From Dastarcus helophoroides (taxonomy: Eukaryota; Arthropoda; Insecta; Coleoptera; Bothrideridae): DNA of 64,000 bases. This document shows positions 11,088 to 23,140 of this stretch, piece by piece; the first letter of the stretch is position 1; every line of letters begins with the position of its first letter. The translations under genes were made by a program, and so were the position numbers. Location of the stretch: the NCBI GenBank assembly GCA_028583605.1, contig CM053334.1:25501226-25565225 (forward strand), given 5' to 3'. The notes beneath the pieces were generated by a model, which was not told the DNA's origin, did no database searches, and saw only the letters and a program-made list of their open reading frames with translations.

Positions 11088-11640
11088 AGAATAGTAGCCT
11101 CATTTCTTGGACCTGAACCGGCTTTTGGTTTTTCTAAAAGTCAAATCAACAATGGGGTCAAAATATGGGAAGCAAAGTCAAGAATTTCCTACTGGAGGTC
11201 ATATCCAGGACTACGACAGGTGAAAAGATTCTTATCTGGAACGCTTGAAACTACAAAGATCTACTTAGAACTTAAGAAATCCGAATTGAGGATCCTCACC
11301 GGTCCTCTTAACAGGACATTGCTCTATGAGGTACCACCTCAAGAAAATGGGTCAAGCTAAAACATACCTATGCTGCTTTTGCGTAGAAGCTGGAGAACAT
11401 GTGCAATGCAAGTGCGATGAGCTTGCATGCAAAAGGCACGTCCAACTCGTATGAGCGTCCTTAGACCACTCAGATGTGGAAAAACTCAATCCCAGATCCA
11501 TAATAAACTTCTACAAGTGTTTGAACCTGGGAACTACATAAGTCAGGGTATGCACAAAAGATCTCTTTAGGTCGATGTGCGGGGTGGACGAAGAGAAACA
11601 CGAAACGACCCATATATAATCTAATCTAATCTAGTAGCCC
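11088..11640 (+). mobile_element. 5'-truncated LINE 3' end with TAATC tail
   Basis: Plus-strand reading gives FLGPEPAFGFSKSQINNG, then SRISYWRSYPGLRQVKRFL and TKIYLELKKSELRILTGPL. This is the segment after the RNase H domain in an I/R1-like LINE. The same peptide series recurs at 24.45-24.72 kb in the longer copy, so both belong to one family. Frames break after about 11350. The 3' end is a short tandem TAATC run at 11618-11640, the usual kind of simple-repeat tail for such LINEs. Confidence 0.78.
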
Positions 11641-11682
11641 AAACATTTAATGTCTTAGGATAAGTGCAGTGTATGGTACTTT

Positions 11683-12076
11683 CTACAGGAATCCTCGAAC
11701 TATTTACATTTAGGGCTTGTGAGGTCTATGAAGAAAAAATAATTTCGCTGTTTCTGGTTTCACCTGCGTCCCTCGTCAATTCATAAAACTCACATCGTTT
11801 GGAATCGTCGTCGGAAAATATCTCTTTAGTATTTACCACTTGAAACGCTTGTACCCATTTCTTTTCAAAGTATTCCGCAGCGTTCGCGACTTCATATTGA
11901 TTCTTTTCTGCAAATCGTTATTGGTGTGGGGCGATTTTCATGGAAAAAACCAATCATTCAGGACTCTCGGGGCCGAACATATAAATGATTGAATGTTTTC
12001 ATTCTCCTAATCTAAACAATGTTTTGTTTCTCCTAATTCCCGATTGCATGCAGAGGCGCAGTTGTCTCATTATCTA
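11683..12076 (-). repeat. inverted partial copy of the ~510-bp repeat from 7.5 kb
   Basis: The reverse complement aligns along the unit at 7.6-8.0 kb. Shared stretches include ACTTGAAACGCTTGTACCCA and CCCGATTGCATGCAGAGGCG, with scattered substitutions. The AT-rich opening motif of the tandem copies is missing, so this copy shows the core of the element. Confidence 0.8.
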
Positions 12077-12201
12077 GTGATGTCAGGATAGTTTGGAGGC
12101 ACTGACACTAATTCCAAAGAACGATATTACATGACCAGAACCACAGTGCCTAGCCATAAGCGATATTCTATAATATAGTTTCAAATTGAAAATATGTTCT
12201 T

Positions 12202-12244
12202 CAATTTTTGAAGGTTACCAAGGATCAGTTCGTTCTACCAAAAA
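12202..12244 (+). mobile_element. terminal remnant of the palindromic GTCCCCTGAAACC element
   Basis: CAATTTTTGAAGGTTACCAA followed by GGATCAGTTCGTTCTACC matches the outermost terminus seen at the ends of the copies near 26.4, 31.9 and 62.7 kb. The rest of the arm is missing. Confidence 0.6.
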
Positions 12245-13120
12245 CAAAAGTTCTATTTAATTTAGGATTTGGAAAAGAATTTCTCCATCAACCAATAAGA
12301 TTTGTTTCTTATACGTCCACAGGTGGAAAGCGACTATATGAATCCCTATTTAAAAGCTAGTTTTAACATTCAGTCGGTGCTAAATTCTTCGGTAAGATAA
12401 ATGACTTACACTTCGAAATGACATTTAAACCTTGGAATACGCTTTAACCAATTTACCTAACGACGATATAAATCAAATCTTTTACTTTTGATTATAAATC
12501 AAGTTCGCTAAATACATTAGGCTAATGTTGAAACTTTGTTTTATTGACACCAAACAATTCGATATAAAGAAGTAACAAGGATGTTAATCGGTTATTTATT
12601 TGAAGTTGTTGGTGTAATAGGCCATCATCGAAGGTTTAGTGTCGAATATATCACGGTGAAAGGCAAATCTCTACTTTTAAAGAGGCACAAAATTCCAATA
12701 TTTTCTATTCCAAAGTTTTGTTTATCTTAACATTGCTACGTGAAATTGTAGATAACTTTTAAAACAAAGAAAAAGTCTCCTAAAAAAATCCACAATTTTT
12801 AAGGCTCAAGATGATGATATATTCTGTTTTTTTTAAAGTTAGACATTAAAAAACTAAGATAAGCTTGCAATTTTGACTTTTTTCCCTATATTTTCGATTT
12901 TCTATTGGAAATTAAGACTTTCTCTGAAATATGAAACTTGAAACAGATCATATTCAATTAGTGCCAGACTAAGACTTAATAAGGTCCTAAGCTAGGTGAG
13001 ATATGGACCCTTTGTAAGTCCAGATATTGTGTCAGTGCGAAATAGGATTTTTTTGGGCCCCCAAGAGAGCGGGGGCTCCACGTCATAGCTTGTGTAGCTT
13101 ATATGTAATCCAGCATTAAA
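12245..13120. other. no recognised gene
   Basis: Intron-like AT-rich sequence. A GC-rich clamp near 13055-13075 (GGGCCCCC facing GCGGGGGCTCC) can form a small hairpin and might be a decayed transposon end, but no partner end was found. Confidence 0.35.
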
Positions 13121-15725
13121 TTCATTATTAAAATAGAATAGGGTTTCCCTTCTAACTTTTTCTAAAATTCATTACATTACTACTAACAATTTTTGTTTTT
13201 AATTACCTTTCTTTGCCTATATTCTGAGCTGAAATTCAAAATTTTGAATTATTTTTTTTAAATATATTTAAAGCTGTTGTTCAGCTATGGACCGACTTAA
13301 AACTCAAAATCTTTACACCTTTTAGAACTGACTTTTTTCCCTAAAAATGTTGATTTTTTTTTTATATTTCGAGGCTATTGAACGTTTTCAGAAAAAGTCA
13401 AAATTTTTAGGTTAAACTCGAAATATCGAAGAAAGGTCGAAATAATTGTGTTAAAACAATATTGATTTTTAAAAGTACCAGTTTAAATCAAGACCTTTAA
13501 ATTTCACTGAAAATTGTGCAAAATATGGCGACGTTTAGATATTTGGACAAAATCACAATTTTAAAATTTGGAAAACTGGAGATACATTAAGGTCAAATTA
13601 AAAAAAAAACAGTTTTTTTGGTTTATTCTTCATGGTAGACCCTTATTGACCGGAAATATTATGTTTTTTTCAATTTATTTAACATTTCTTCGGCCCAGTT
13701 TGGAAATATTTAAATTTTTCTGGTTTGTTGACAATTTTCTAAACAGTTTTTGAAATGCGACTACGTGATATTTAAATTTATTGAAAACGTCACTTCATGA
13801 CAGTTCACAAATTAAGAGGTTAGTTTATTTTACATAGGATAGGAATAATGAAAAATAGGAGACCAAAAAATTAGATATGGAAAAAATAAAAATTTTTGTT
13901 TTTTTGATAAATTAGGAAAATATAAAAAAATACATAAAAAGGCTGTAGCACTGGACATCGATGTTTCGCTCTCTATATATAACTATAAATACGTTCCAAT
14001 TTATTTCTCAATTTTTCGACTAGCTGACGTGTCTCGACTCTCTTTAATTTCAGTTTTGAAATTTCGACTGATTTCTGGAAATATTTAGTCGTAAACCAAA
14101 AGTTAATGAAAAATTCATTTTAATTAATATTGCCTATAATTAATCTGAAATTATTGTATCTAAGATTTTTTTTACAAGTTTTGAATCTTTTACTCAACAT
14201 GTTGACCATTTCTAATAATAATACCCATGAAAGGGGATTTTAAATTTTTAAGATAAAAAATGTCATCTTTGAACTCTGATTTTTTTTTAATGTGAAATTC
14301 ATTAATATGAAATTTGAGCTTCAATACAAAATTATGAGAAAAAAGTCGAAATTGCTAGAAAATTTTAGAATTTATAAAAACACTTTGAACTTTTTGAGTT
14401 TTGAAAATGTCTATTTTAAACTGAGAATCTTGTAAACACTTCAAGTATTCGACTTTGTACTAAAAAATTAAAAGCTTGTGAATATTCGAAATTTGTAGGT
14501 CTAAGTAGAAAGCTTGAGAATATTTTTAAAAATAATGTTAGTATATTTTTTAAAGTCATCATTTTGTTTTAAAATTTAAACTTTTTAAATATTTTTATTT
14601 TTTCTTTGGAATATTTTCCAGAAATTTCGTAAAAACTTCAACTCTGATTTTGAGAAAGAAGTCAAAATTCCGAAGAAAAAAATCGAAATTTATGTAAAAC
14701 GGTTTCCAACATCTTTGCTTTCATTGAAAAATTCTAACCTTAAAGTTTTTTTCTGGAAATTTCCCTTAAAGTTAGCAAAAAAGGATGAATTTTGAAAGTT
14801 TTAGTTACCAACTCAAGATTTCTTCGAAATTTTAATTATTTTGTTGAAATTACTAACATAACTTGCGATTTTTTATCCAAAATTTCGACTCCAAAATCAA
14901 AATTTATAAAACATTATGACTTTCATAACTAATGAACTGTATTAACAATAAATATTAAAAATTACACGACGTTTGGACAAATATTTGATATAATCAGGCC
15001 AAATTACGCTTTTTAGTTTAAACTGAAATTTAAAAAAACTTTTTGTTAAAAAGTCCAAAATTTGCAGATAAAATGAAAATTGCAGAACTTACATTATATT
15101 TTTTTCTATAAAATTCGAACTAAAACTCGAAATAACAAATTAAATTTTAGATTTAAATTTGAAATGTTGAAATCAAAACCTAAATTTCGACATTAAAGTA
15201 AATATTTTCAACAAAAATTCAAAATTTTTAATAATTATATTAATATGAATGAAAATTTTTGGAAAAAAGGCGTTCTAAAAAACTTTTTAACTCAAATTTC
15301 CCAGAAGAAATTTGAAATTTTGGGATCAAGGGCGAAACTTCGAGAAAAACGTCGAAATTTTCATTTTAAAGTCAAAATTTTGGAAAAAAGTGATAAACTT
15401 TAACTGAAAGGTTTGCGGAGAAAAGTGAAATTTAAAAAAAATTACTTTAACAAAAAAAATCGAGGAAACGAAGGATCCTGTACTGACTCTGGCCATGGAA
15501 GCCTTCGTTATCATATAAAGGAAAAATTGAATTTGACCCAAAAATTTTGACAAGAAGGTTAAACAAAATTTAGTTATAAAGTCAGAATAAAGCGAAGTAT
15601 TTCAGAAAGAAATAATTTTTACATTTATACTAGGAAAAAATTCTAAATTTGGAGATTAAATCGAATTCTTGAACCAAAAGGCGAAACTTGGAGGAAAATT
15701 ATTTTTGGGTAAACGAAAATATAAA
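13121..15725. repeat. degenerate AT-rich repeat block, alternating T-rich and A-rich halves
   Basis: T-rich to about 13740, A-rich around 13860, T-rich at about 14030-14240, A-rich at 14330-14700, T-rich briefly, then A-rich from about 14950. Same word set as the other blocks (TCGAAATTT, AAAATTTNGA). A single copy of the opening motif of the 510-bp repeat sits at about 13.67-13.77 kb. No gene. Confidence 0.6.
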
Positions 15726-15726
15726 T

Positions 15727-16026
15727 AGTGGAATATGCAAGTAAAATACAACCTAGACTGCAAATTCATGCAGTCTTCTAGGCGTGTATAGTAAATCATA
15801 GGTAGCTGAACTACCAACAGCTGAAACACTGCCACCTAGCGAAGCGGTTGCTCTCTAGGAACGTCCCCAGAAGACGAGGATTCTAATACACAGGCCAATA
15901 GGTTTGAACATTTATTAGATTCGAAGTTTGGAAACCAAAGATGAGATCTAACTAATTTGAAACCGGTTTTGGGGTTCCAAACTTCGAATCTAATAAATGT
16001 TAAAACCTATTGGTCTGTGCATTAGA
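15727..16026 (-). mobile_element. foldback element copy 1 (GATTCGAAGTTTGGAAACC family)
   Basis: Two inverted arms share ATAGGTTTGAACATTTATTA and GATTCGAAGTTTGGAAACC. Outside one arm is a single-sided tail containing GCGAAGCGGTTGCTCTCTAG and GGTAGCTGAACTACC. The whole is homologous, inverted, to the copy at 32.09-32.46 kb and to the copy at 52.48 kb. No coding potential; a non-autonomous foldback element of unknown superfamily. Confidence 0.8.
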
Positions 16027-17860
16027 ATAAATAGTGGTAGTTTATATATTAAGAATGATGGGAAAAAAAGCCACCATTTCAAGTTTAATTTCTAAAGTTT
16101 AACCTTAATATTTAAATTTAGGCTCTAAACTGCAATAGTCTACTTGTGTTCTTGAAATTTCAACTTTGAAACTCGAAATTTCTAGCACAAATTTAAAATA
16201 TCTAGGCTTAGCCGAAATTCATAGTGAAAAGTTAAAATTTATTAATTTAAAATAAACATTTTAGGATTTATAAATATTTTAAATGTGCACAAAAAAAATT
16301 GTAAAAAAAACCAAGATTCCCAGAGAAAGTTAGGTGAAGTTTAAGGATGTTTGGGAGGTACATCAAAATGCTACGAGATCAACGAAAATTTAGTACAATG
16401 TTTCTTACTTAATTCTAAAACCACTGTGAAAATCTAAAAATGATTAATCAAACCGTTTAAAAGTTATTGCAATTTAAATTAACTGTAATTTTATATATAA
16501 TATTCTGGAAAAATTGTTGACGTAGCAGATTAAATTCATTTTTATTGCAAAAAAAGCTACCAATCATCCCAAATATTCATATTATATAACTTGAACTTTA
16601 TAGAACGAATTTTGCATAGTTTTATTAACATTCACTAAAACGGTTGCTGAGAAAAAAAAATATAACCATCAACTGATAAATTATTTGTGCACAGGGAAGT
16701 GCGGCAACACTGCACTCAAGTTATTTGTATGTTTCTGGACAGGCGACGAATTTCAGCCTATTCTAATTTTATTTGTCATTTAATTTAAATTTCCCTCTTG
16801 TCGGTTATCAATTATGTCAATTGCAATGACATTACCTCATTGCTACATTTGTTTTGATTGAAGTTTCACAAATTTTCTAATTTTTTTAATACACTTACCC
16901 CTTAAACGTATTTTTACTATTTCAAGGACGAGACCAAACAATAAACAATATTGTTCAGACAAGACCATTGTTATGTCAAATGTCTATTTCGAAGCGTAAA
17001 ATTAACAGCGTTGTCAGATTTCCCACATTTTCGAACAGATTAATATTACAATTATTTATCGTTTCTAATTATATTAAATAAATAATATTTTAGGGTTTTA
17101 ATTAACATTTAAATAAAATCAATACTTCTCTATTTATTATTAATAAAGATTTAGACCAAATTTGTTTCTGTCGAAAAGGGACATTCAGTATCAAAAATTA
17201 GTTAATAATATTTCATAATATTTGTTATTTCTTAGTAAATTTAAAATTATTATTAAAATATCCCATTTCCTTTTAAATTATAATTTTTATAATTCTGTAT
17301 TATTGACATAATTTATTTACCTCGTAATGTGCTAGAAAAAATAATTAAGAATTTCTGGATTTTCAGTACTTTTTCCTCCGATTGTATCTCTCATACGTCC
17401 TTAAAGACAAAAGTTTAAGAAATATACGTAGATCGAATTTTGTAATTTAATTTTGAGAAAAAAGTCTAAATTATTAGAAAATGAATTAGTACCAAACTTA
17501 ACATTTCCAGAAAAATTTAAATTCTCAGGCTACTGTCCAAATTTTGAAAGTCCAGGTAATAGTAAAGAAATTAAAATGTTCATTTAAATGGCTATTTTCG
17601 AAGCAAGTTATAATTTTGCTCAAGAAATAACATAACGTAAAAAGTGTAGATTTTAGGTTAAAGTAAAATGTGGGATGACTTAGAAAGCTGTAATCTACTA
17701 ATCTATACTACATTTAAAACCGTACAAGTCGAACTCGTACAATTAGGGTGAATAGTTAATAGACTAAATAAATTAAATGATCTTTAATTAATGTCTGAAT
17801 TTGAAATTTTATCCAAATTTTCTTGTCTCTTAATTGAAAAATAAAAAAAATCTGTTTTTA
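16027..17860. other. AT-rich DNA without a recognised gene
   Basis: A short A-rich repeat stretch to about 16.3 kb is followed by ordinary AT-rich intron-like sequence. No coding piece or element end recognised. Confidence 0.4.
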
Positions 17861-17864
17861 AATA

Positions 17865-18110
17865 TAAAGATTTTTTTTTCACAATCAATCGGAATTATGG
17901 AACTGTTGACTGCATTGATAATATCTCAAGTAAAAGCCATTCATTCGCAATTCTCAATGAGTTCACGACTTAACACAGTTTATAGGATTGCGCTAAAATG
18001 TTCGATTCTATTCGCAATTAATGCGTTGCGTGCAATTTAATAAACCTGTTCTAACTCAGAAAATATTCATTAAAATGAAATGATGTAAAAGACAAATCAA
18101 GTTTTTTTTA
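17865..18110 (+). repeat. dispersed repeat X, copy 1
   Basis: Aligns with 30808-31085 through shared stretches such as CATTCATTCG, AACACAGTTTAT, GCGCTAAAATGTT and GAAAATATTCAT, ending in AATGATGTAAAAGACAAA. Its 3' portion also recurs at 20325-20385. Non-coding; class unknown, MITE or SINE-like. Confidence 0.65.
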
Positions 18111-18370
18111 ATTATTACTATATGCGTTAAAAAGCTTTGAAATGTGATCACTTATTTTCCATAAAATATTTTTTTCCTTAACAACTTGCGATATTAAGAA
18201 AACCTACAGTCCTACAGTTTTACGATAATCTATGACCCAATATTTACTAGTCTTATTAAAATCTAAACAAGTTAACTTTACATTTGTCAGTTGACATATG
18301 AATGTCGAATCCTTTTATTTTTATTTTTTATTACTTATAATTACAAACAAACATACAACACCATGATTTT

Positions 18371-19322
18371 GTCCAAAGAAGGTTTCATCCCTTTACCACA
18401 TCGGCAATTAAATAAATAATTACGCGATACGTATTTCGCCAGCAGAACTAGCATTTTCAAGCGCACTAATCTAAAAAGATTAGCAAAAGATGCATCGACG
18501 TCATCTGCATTGAGATTCAAATCGATACTGGCGGTATTTTGCTTTCTTTCCTATTTCCAATTGTTTAACACTAAGAAAATAATTCACGATCGCTCTAAGC
18601 TTGACCAATCTAAAGATAACACTCCTACAACCGTTGTGAAATTACCATTTTATCCAAATATCACTAATAAAATTAATAATAAAGTTCTAAAAGAAAACAA
18701 CGTAAAAGTAGTGTACACAGCCAATAACAGTCTCCGCAATAATTTGGGAAATGCTAAAGATAAATTGGACAAGCTTGAGAATTCCGGAATTTACGAAATA
18801 AGCTGTAACAATTGTAATTTATCATATTTTGGACAGACCAAGAGATCCATTAAAACCAGATTTAAAGAACATATCGCTCATTTTAGATACAATAGAGAAG
18901 AAAAATCAAGTGTCGCCCTACATATGATAAATGCAGGACACAAAATTAACATTGAAAATTTAAAATTGTTAAGATCGGTCACAAATAGCAGAGAACTTGA
19001 TGCATACGAAACATTTTATATCAATCAGAGGCCAGTTACCCTTAACGGAGATAAAGGACCATTGGCGGCCTCCAGTTTATTGAAGGCTATTCGTGGCAGG
19101 TCAAAATTGCATGCACCAGATGTGTTAAACAATTGGAAATAGGAAAGAAAGCAAAAGACCGCCAGTATCGATTTGAATCTCAATGCAGATGACGTCGATG
19201 CATCTTTTGCTAATCTTTTTAGATTAGTGCGCTTGAAAATGCTAGTTCTGCTGGCGAAATACGTATCGCGTAATTATTTATTTAATTGCCAATGTGGTAA
19301 AGGGGTGAAACCTTCTTTGGAC
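18371..19322 (+). mobile_element. truncated Penelope-like element between 201-bp inverted arms
   Basis: The left arm (18371-18571) and right arm (19122-19322) are reverse complements with about 3 mismatches in 201 bp. Between them is the 3' part of a Penelope-like retroelement ending in its GIY-YIG endonuclease. Penelope-like elements are known for inverted or partly tandem terminal copies and severe 5' truncation, which is exactly this layout: an inverted copy of the 3' end precedes a truncated body. The near identity of the arms points to recent insertion. The reverse-transcriptase core is missing, so it cannot be autonomous. Confidence 0.88.
18510..19142 (+). CDS. Penelope-like GIY-YIG endonuclease domain, 5'-truncated ORF
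   Basis: An open frame of 210 codons that starts at TTG inside the left arm, so the true N-terminus is absent. The first 20 or so residues are antisense arm sequence read by chance. From about residue 45 it resembles the Penelope connector (LPFYPNITNKINNKV). The GIY-YIG nuclease follows: GIYEI at 93-97, a CxxC pair at 99 and 102, YFGQT at 106-110, TKRSIKTRFKEH at 110-121, and AYETFYIN with the expected catalytic Glu at 167. In intact elements this domain nicks target DNA to prime reverse transcription. The reading frame has no stop before 19142, consistent with a young copy. Whether anything expresses it is unknown. Confidence 0.85.
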   Translation: MRFKSILAVFCFLSYFQLFNTKKIIHDRSKLDQSKDNTPTTVVKLPFYPNITNKINNKVLKENNVKVVYTANNSLRNNLGNAKDKLDKLENSGIYEISCNNCNLSYFGQTKRSIKTRFKEHIAHFRYNREEKSSVALHMINAGHKINIENLKLLRSVTNSRELDAYETFYINQRPVTLNGDKGPLAASSLLKAIRGRSKLHAPDVLNNWK

Positions 19323-20310
19323 TTAATCACAAGCCACAGTGTTTAGTTCAGTGCTTTAGACAATGATTTTGACAAATACTACTACCTAGTGTTTGTTTTA
19401 TTTTTTAATTATCATGGAAATGATTTTTGGTCTTGTTTCTATATGTAATAATAAAACAATATACCGTAAAATAGTTTAATTGAGTTAAAAATACATTTTA
19501 TTGTGCAAAAACAATACAACTCTACCTACTTGTAAGTAGAAAAATCTAACATAACATTGCCCCACTAACAAGAGAAAGAAACCATTTTCTAAATTTTATA
19601 GGTACTTTCTTTCGTAACACATCTTTTATTATCCTAACAAGATATTTTCGATACTTATCCACCAAAATGCGTTTAACTAATATGTTAACAAGTAATAAAA
19701 CAGCAGTTAGTTTAAGGCAACTAGTCAGCTGTATTTAAACAAGTGAGCTTTCTATTTGATCCGACTAGAACATGATGTACGATCGTAGATACCTAAATTA
19801 TATAATTCAATTTGTTCAGTAGATTTTTGGTGCAGATATATCAACTGTAATTAGGTACACTGAACCTCATACCGGGCTGATAAACAATTTAATATCGGAA
19901 TCCGGATAAAATTTATGGTTCTTCATTCAACATTGTATACTATTTGTTACCAGAAACGTTACGCCATTTAAAAAACCGTAAGATTTTGTAAGCGTGAATA
20001 AATATATAAACAAACCGTGCAAGTTCCGAACAAATTCCGTAAATTAGTTGGTGGTAAAAATATACGCGTATCAGTTAAGGTTGATATGAGAAAGGAAGTC
20101 TTATTTAATTTCTCGAAAAATTGGATTAATACTTGTTGTCAAATTCACGTTCCACTTACTTTGTTTACATCATTGTTTCTTAATTCGTCGTTGGTCGTTT
20201 TTAATATTAACTTATACTCATATAATTATTTAGAAATTTGATTTCTCAAATAACTTCTATGGTATAGGCATGCATGGGAGCAGCCTAAATGGAAGATGCT
20301 TTTAATTCGC
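19323..20310. other. no recognised gene
   Basis: Intron-like AT-rich sequence of ordinary complexity. A 74-codon frame around 20.0-20.2 kb has no recognisable domain. Confidence 0.4.
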
Positions 20311-20324
20311 CAATTATAAACTAG

Positions 20325-20385
20325 ATGAAATAATGTAAAGAACAAATTTAATCTGCACTATACGCTTCGACTAATAAACGTTTTT
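20325..20385 (+). repeat. dispersed repeat X, 3' tail only
   Basis: GATGAAATAATGTAAAGAAC followed by TAATCTGCACTATACGCTTC and TAATAAACG matches the tail of the copy ending near 31085. Confidence 0.55.
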
Positions 20386-21638
20386 ATTTTATGAGAATCA
20401 ATTTAAGTTTTCAGTTCTGTTGGCAGTCCCCATGAATTTTCTTTTTTTGTAAACACGAAGATTAAAATCGAAACTTCAACTTAAAAATATCAAAATTTAG
20501 AAAAAAGATTAATGTTTATTTAAAAAAGTAATACGAATTTGTTTTCGACGGTTTCAAAAAATTTTAATGTTCGGGAAATATCTAGGGTTCAGTTTGTTTA
20601 TTCGTTATCTTCCGCTATTAGGTTCTTCACATCTCTGGATCATTTATGTTAATATCTCCTTTTTTGAGAAGACGATCTACATGTAAAACTCTAAATAGAT
20701 TCAATTTCAGGAAAAGTTGTTTTATTGACTATCACCACTGGATTTTCGCTCTAATGCCTCTCGAGACTTGAACTGTGGGGTCACAGAGATCAGATTTGGT
20801 CATTACATGTGGAAAATATGAATCATGATACATTTCACTCTCCATGTCTATATTTGTATACTGCTAAGCTTATTATGTGTAGTAGTCGAGATTATTAATC
20901 ATAATAAAATGCGTGACCTAAAAAGTGTATCCTTTATCCCTTATAACACCGCGTCTATGATATCTTGCCTAATTTAACATTTTGTCGGTTCTATAAAGGT
21001 AATAACGAAGGTTAGGCAACATCCGTGAGCGGCATACGTTATATACCTTGAAATTTGCAAAGAAATTTTGCCTGCAAACAACGAAACAAATTATACACGT
21101 GGTTTTGATGCTATCAGTACCTATCTCTCCTGACATGTCAGTTGCTATTTTTTTCAGCTTTAAATATTTCAAACGTACTACCTTGAATTCTACCAACAGG
21201 GGACAATTCGAACAATACATAGACACAACAAGGCGATAACATGTAGTTACGCTACCGTTAACCTTTACAAGAAGTGTGACTATTTTTATCCTGGAATTAC
21301 TTAGTAAGGTCTATGCGCCACATTTTATCGCCTTGATGAGGTTTCATTGTGCTGAATCTATACACCAATATGGAATATATTAACTGTATTTGTAGAAAAT
21401 AATAGCCAACGAAACCCATCTGTCGTTCAGTTTGTTTAATTAATACGTATTTTAGCAGTTTGAAAGTAAATTTCGCTTGAACCAGCTACTACTTTTTTGT
21501 AATTTGCATCTATTAGAATATTAACATTTTTATGACTATCTGAGAAATGTTACTTTTTCTTTAATAAGTAGCAACTATCAAAAAAGGTTGTGAGATACCT
21601 ACTATCGACTAGATCGTCTCCATGTTAGACAGTAGAAG
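20386..21638. other. no recognised gene
   Basis: Ordinary intron-like sequence. Overlapping short frames on both strands near 21.0-21.2 kb lack any family signature. Confidence 0.4.
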
Positions 21639-23140
21639 TTTTTTTTTAAGTAGGGGAAATCCGTTAGGGACACCTGGAAGATACCCAGATAGTGTCGGAT
21701 TTCCGCTCAACCTACGGGTACCGACTAAAAATCCCTACTTCTTCGGGCCCCCAATCCCTTCGTCGGAACAGTACAATAGTGATGGAGCACTATTGTAAGC
21801 TGTTTTGCCTGAAACATAAGAAACAAACAAAACAAAAATATCCGAAATGGAAGTCGTAGCCTAGAGGACCATCCTTGGTCTCCTAATCCTGGTTGGGACG
21901 TTTAGATCGCAATCCACTTCCTGCCGAACTAGTTCGTTGGGATGGGGTTCCGCTCTCACCATCGTCCTGGAATTAATTTCCCTAAGAAAATCTCTTACCA
22001 AAGGTAGTTCGACTTTCCTATGGAGTTGATTATTTCTCACAAACCATGGAGCGTCCATGGCTTGTCTTAGAAGGACGTTCTGGAACACCTGGAGTTTATT
22101 CATTTGATTATCCGTCGCCTGTGGCCAAGCTACAGATGCGTAGGTCATCGCTGGTCTTACGATTGATTTGTATAGTAACACTTTAAGTCCAATGGACAGG
22201 TTGCTATTTCTATTAATCATCGCTTGCAGCAGTCCCTTCCGCATTTTGGCTTTGGACACTGCATAATCGATGTGTGCCTGGAACGTAAGTCCTTTATCAA
22301 GAATTACACCTAGATACTTTGCCTGAAGTCTCCAGTCGATGTTTTGCCCATGAACATTTATGTGTCCATATGGGAATCTTCTTCGGGTAAAATACTGCTT
22401 GGGTCTTGCCCGCGTTGACTTGGATTCTCCATTGACCGAAGTAATCTAGTAGACTGTCTGTTGCCTCCTGAAGTCGTCTGGTGACCAACTATGGAGTGTA
22501 AGAGTACGCCACCAAAGCTGTATCGTCTGCAATAAGGTGTGGTCGATTGTTGGATTGGTTCTCGGGATGTCTGCTGTGAACAGAGAATATAGCCGAAGTG
22601 ATAAGGCAGAGCCTTGAGGTACCCCATACTGTAGCCTAAACTGGTTTAATAGTTCCTGTCCCACCTTTGCTCTGAATGAGCGCTGGTCCAAGAACGAGCT
22701 TACCATTTGAACCATTGTTAGAGGTATTACAAACTGGTGCATCTTGTAGACTAGTCCTTGGTACCAAACTGTGTTAAATGCCTTGGAGATATCGAAGAAA
22801 ATAGCTCCAACTACCTAGTTCCAGTTCATGCGTTTGTGATTGTTTCAACCCCTCTCAGCAGCTGGTCTGAGGTAGAGTGCGTAGGTTGGAACCCAAATTG
22901 TTTCTTAGGAATGATGTCGCGATCGCTGATAATATTCTGCAGACGCTTCCTCAAAATCCTTTTCGCCACCTTACCCAAGTTGGATAAGAGGCTGATTGGC
23001 CTGTAATTTTGGAAAAATTTCCCATCCTTACCTGCTTAGGAATGCAGTCTTCCATCTTGTGGGAAAATACCGGTACTTAAACATGGAATTGACTATTTCT
23101 CCAAAGTATTTGACAGCGTGATCCGGAAGAAACTTCAGAG
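21639..23140 (-). mobile_element. Jockey-like LINE, 5'-truncated, reverse-transcriptase pseudogene
   Basis: Read on the minus strand from 23140: DHAVKYFGEIVNSMFKY and FPTRWKTA, then YRPISLLSNLGKVAKRIL and KKQFGFQPTHSTSDQLL. Motif A is FFDISKAFNTVWYQGL, keeping the catalytic Asp, followed by QYGVPQGSALS and LYSLFTADIP, the jockey-clade order. The YxDD segment is scrambled by frameshifts. The C-terminal part is the 132-codon frame 21861-22259, with YKSIVRPAMTYASVAW and RRPRM near the end. A 3' UTR with GGTACCCGTAGGTTGAG and a short A-tail (T-run at 21639-21648 on the plus strand) completes the 3' end. At least three frameshifts make it dead. The 5' end abuts another LINE in opposite orientation. 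Confidence 0.87.

Noticed and set aside
18371..19322. Hammerhead ribozyme in the Penelope arms
   Set aside because: Arms were read on both strands for CUGANGA followed by GAAA. The closest match, CTGCTGGCGAAAT near 19245, lacks the core, so no call is made.
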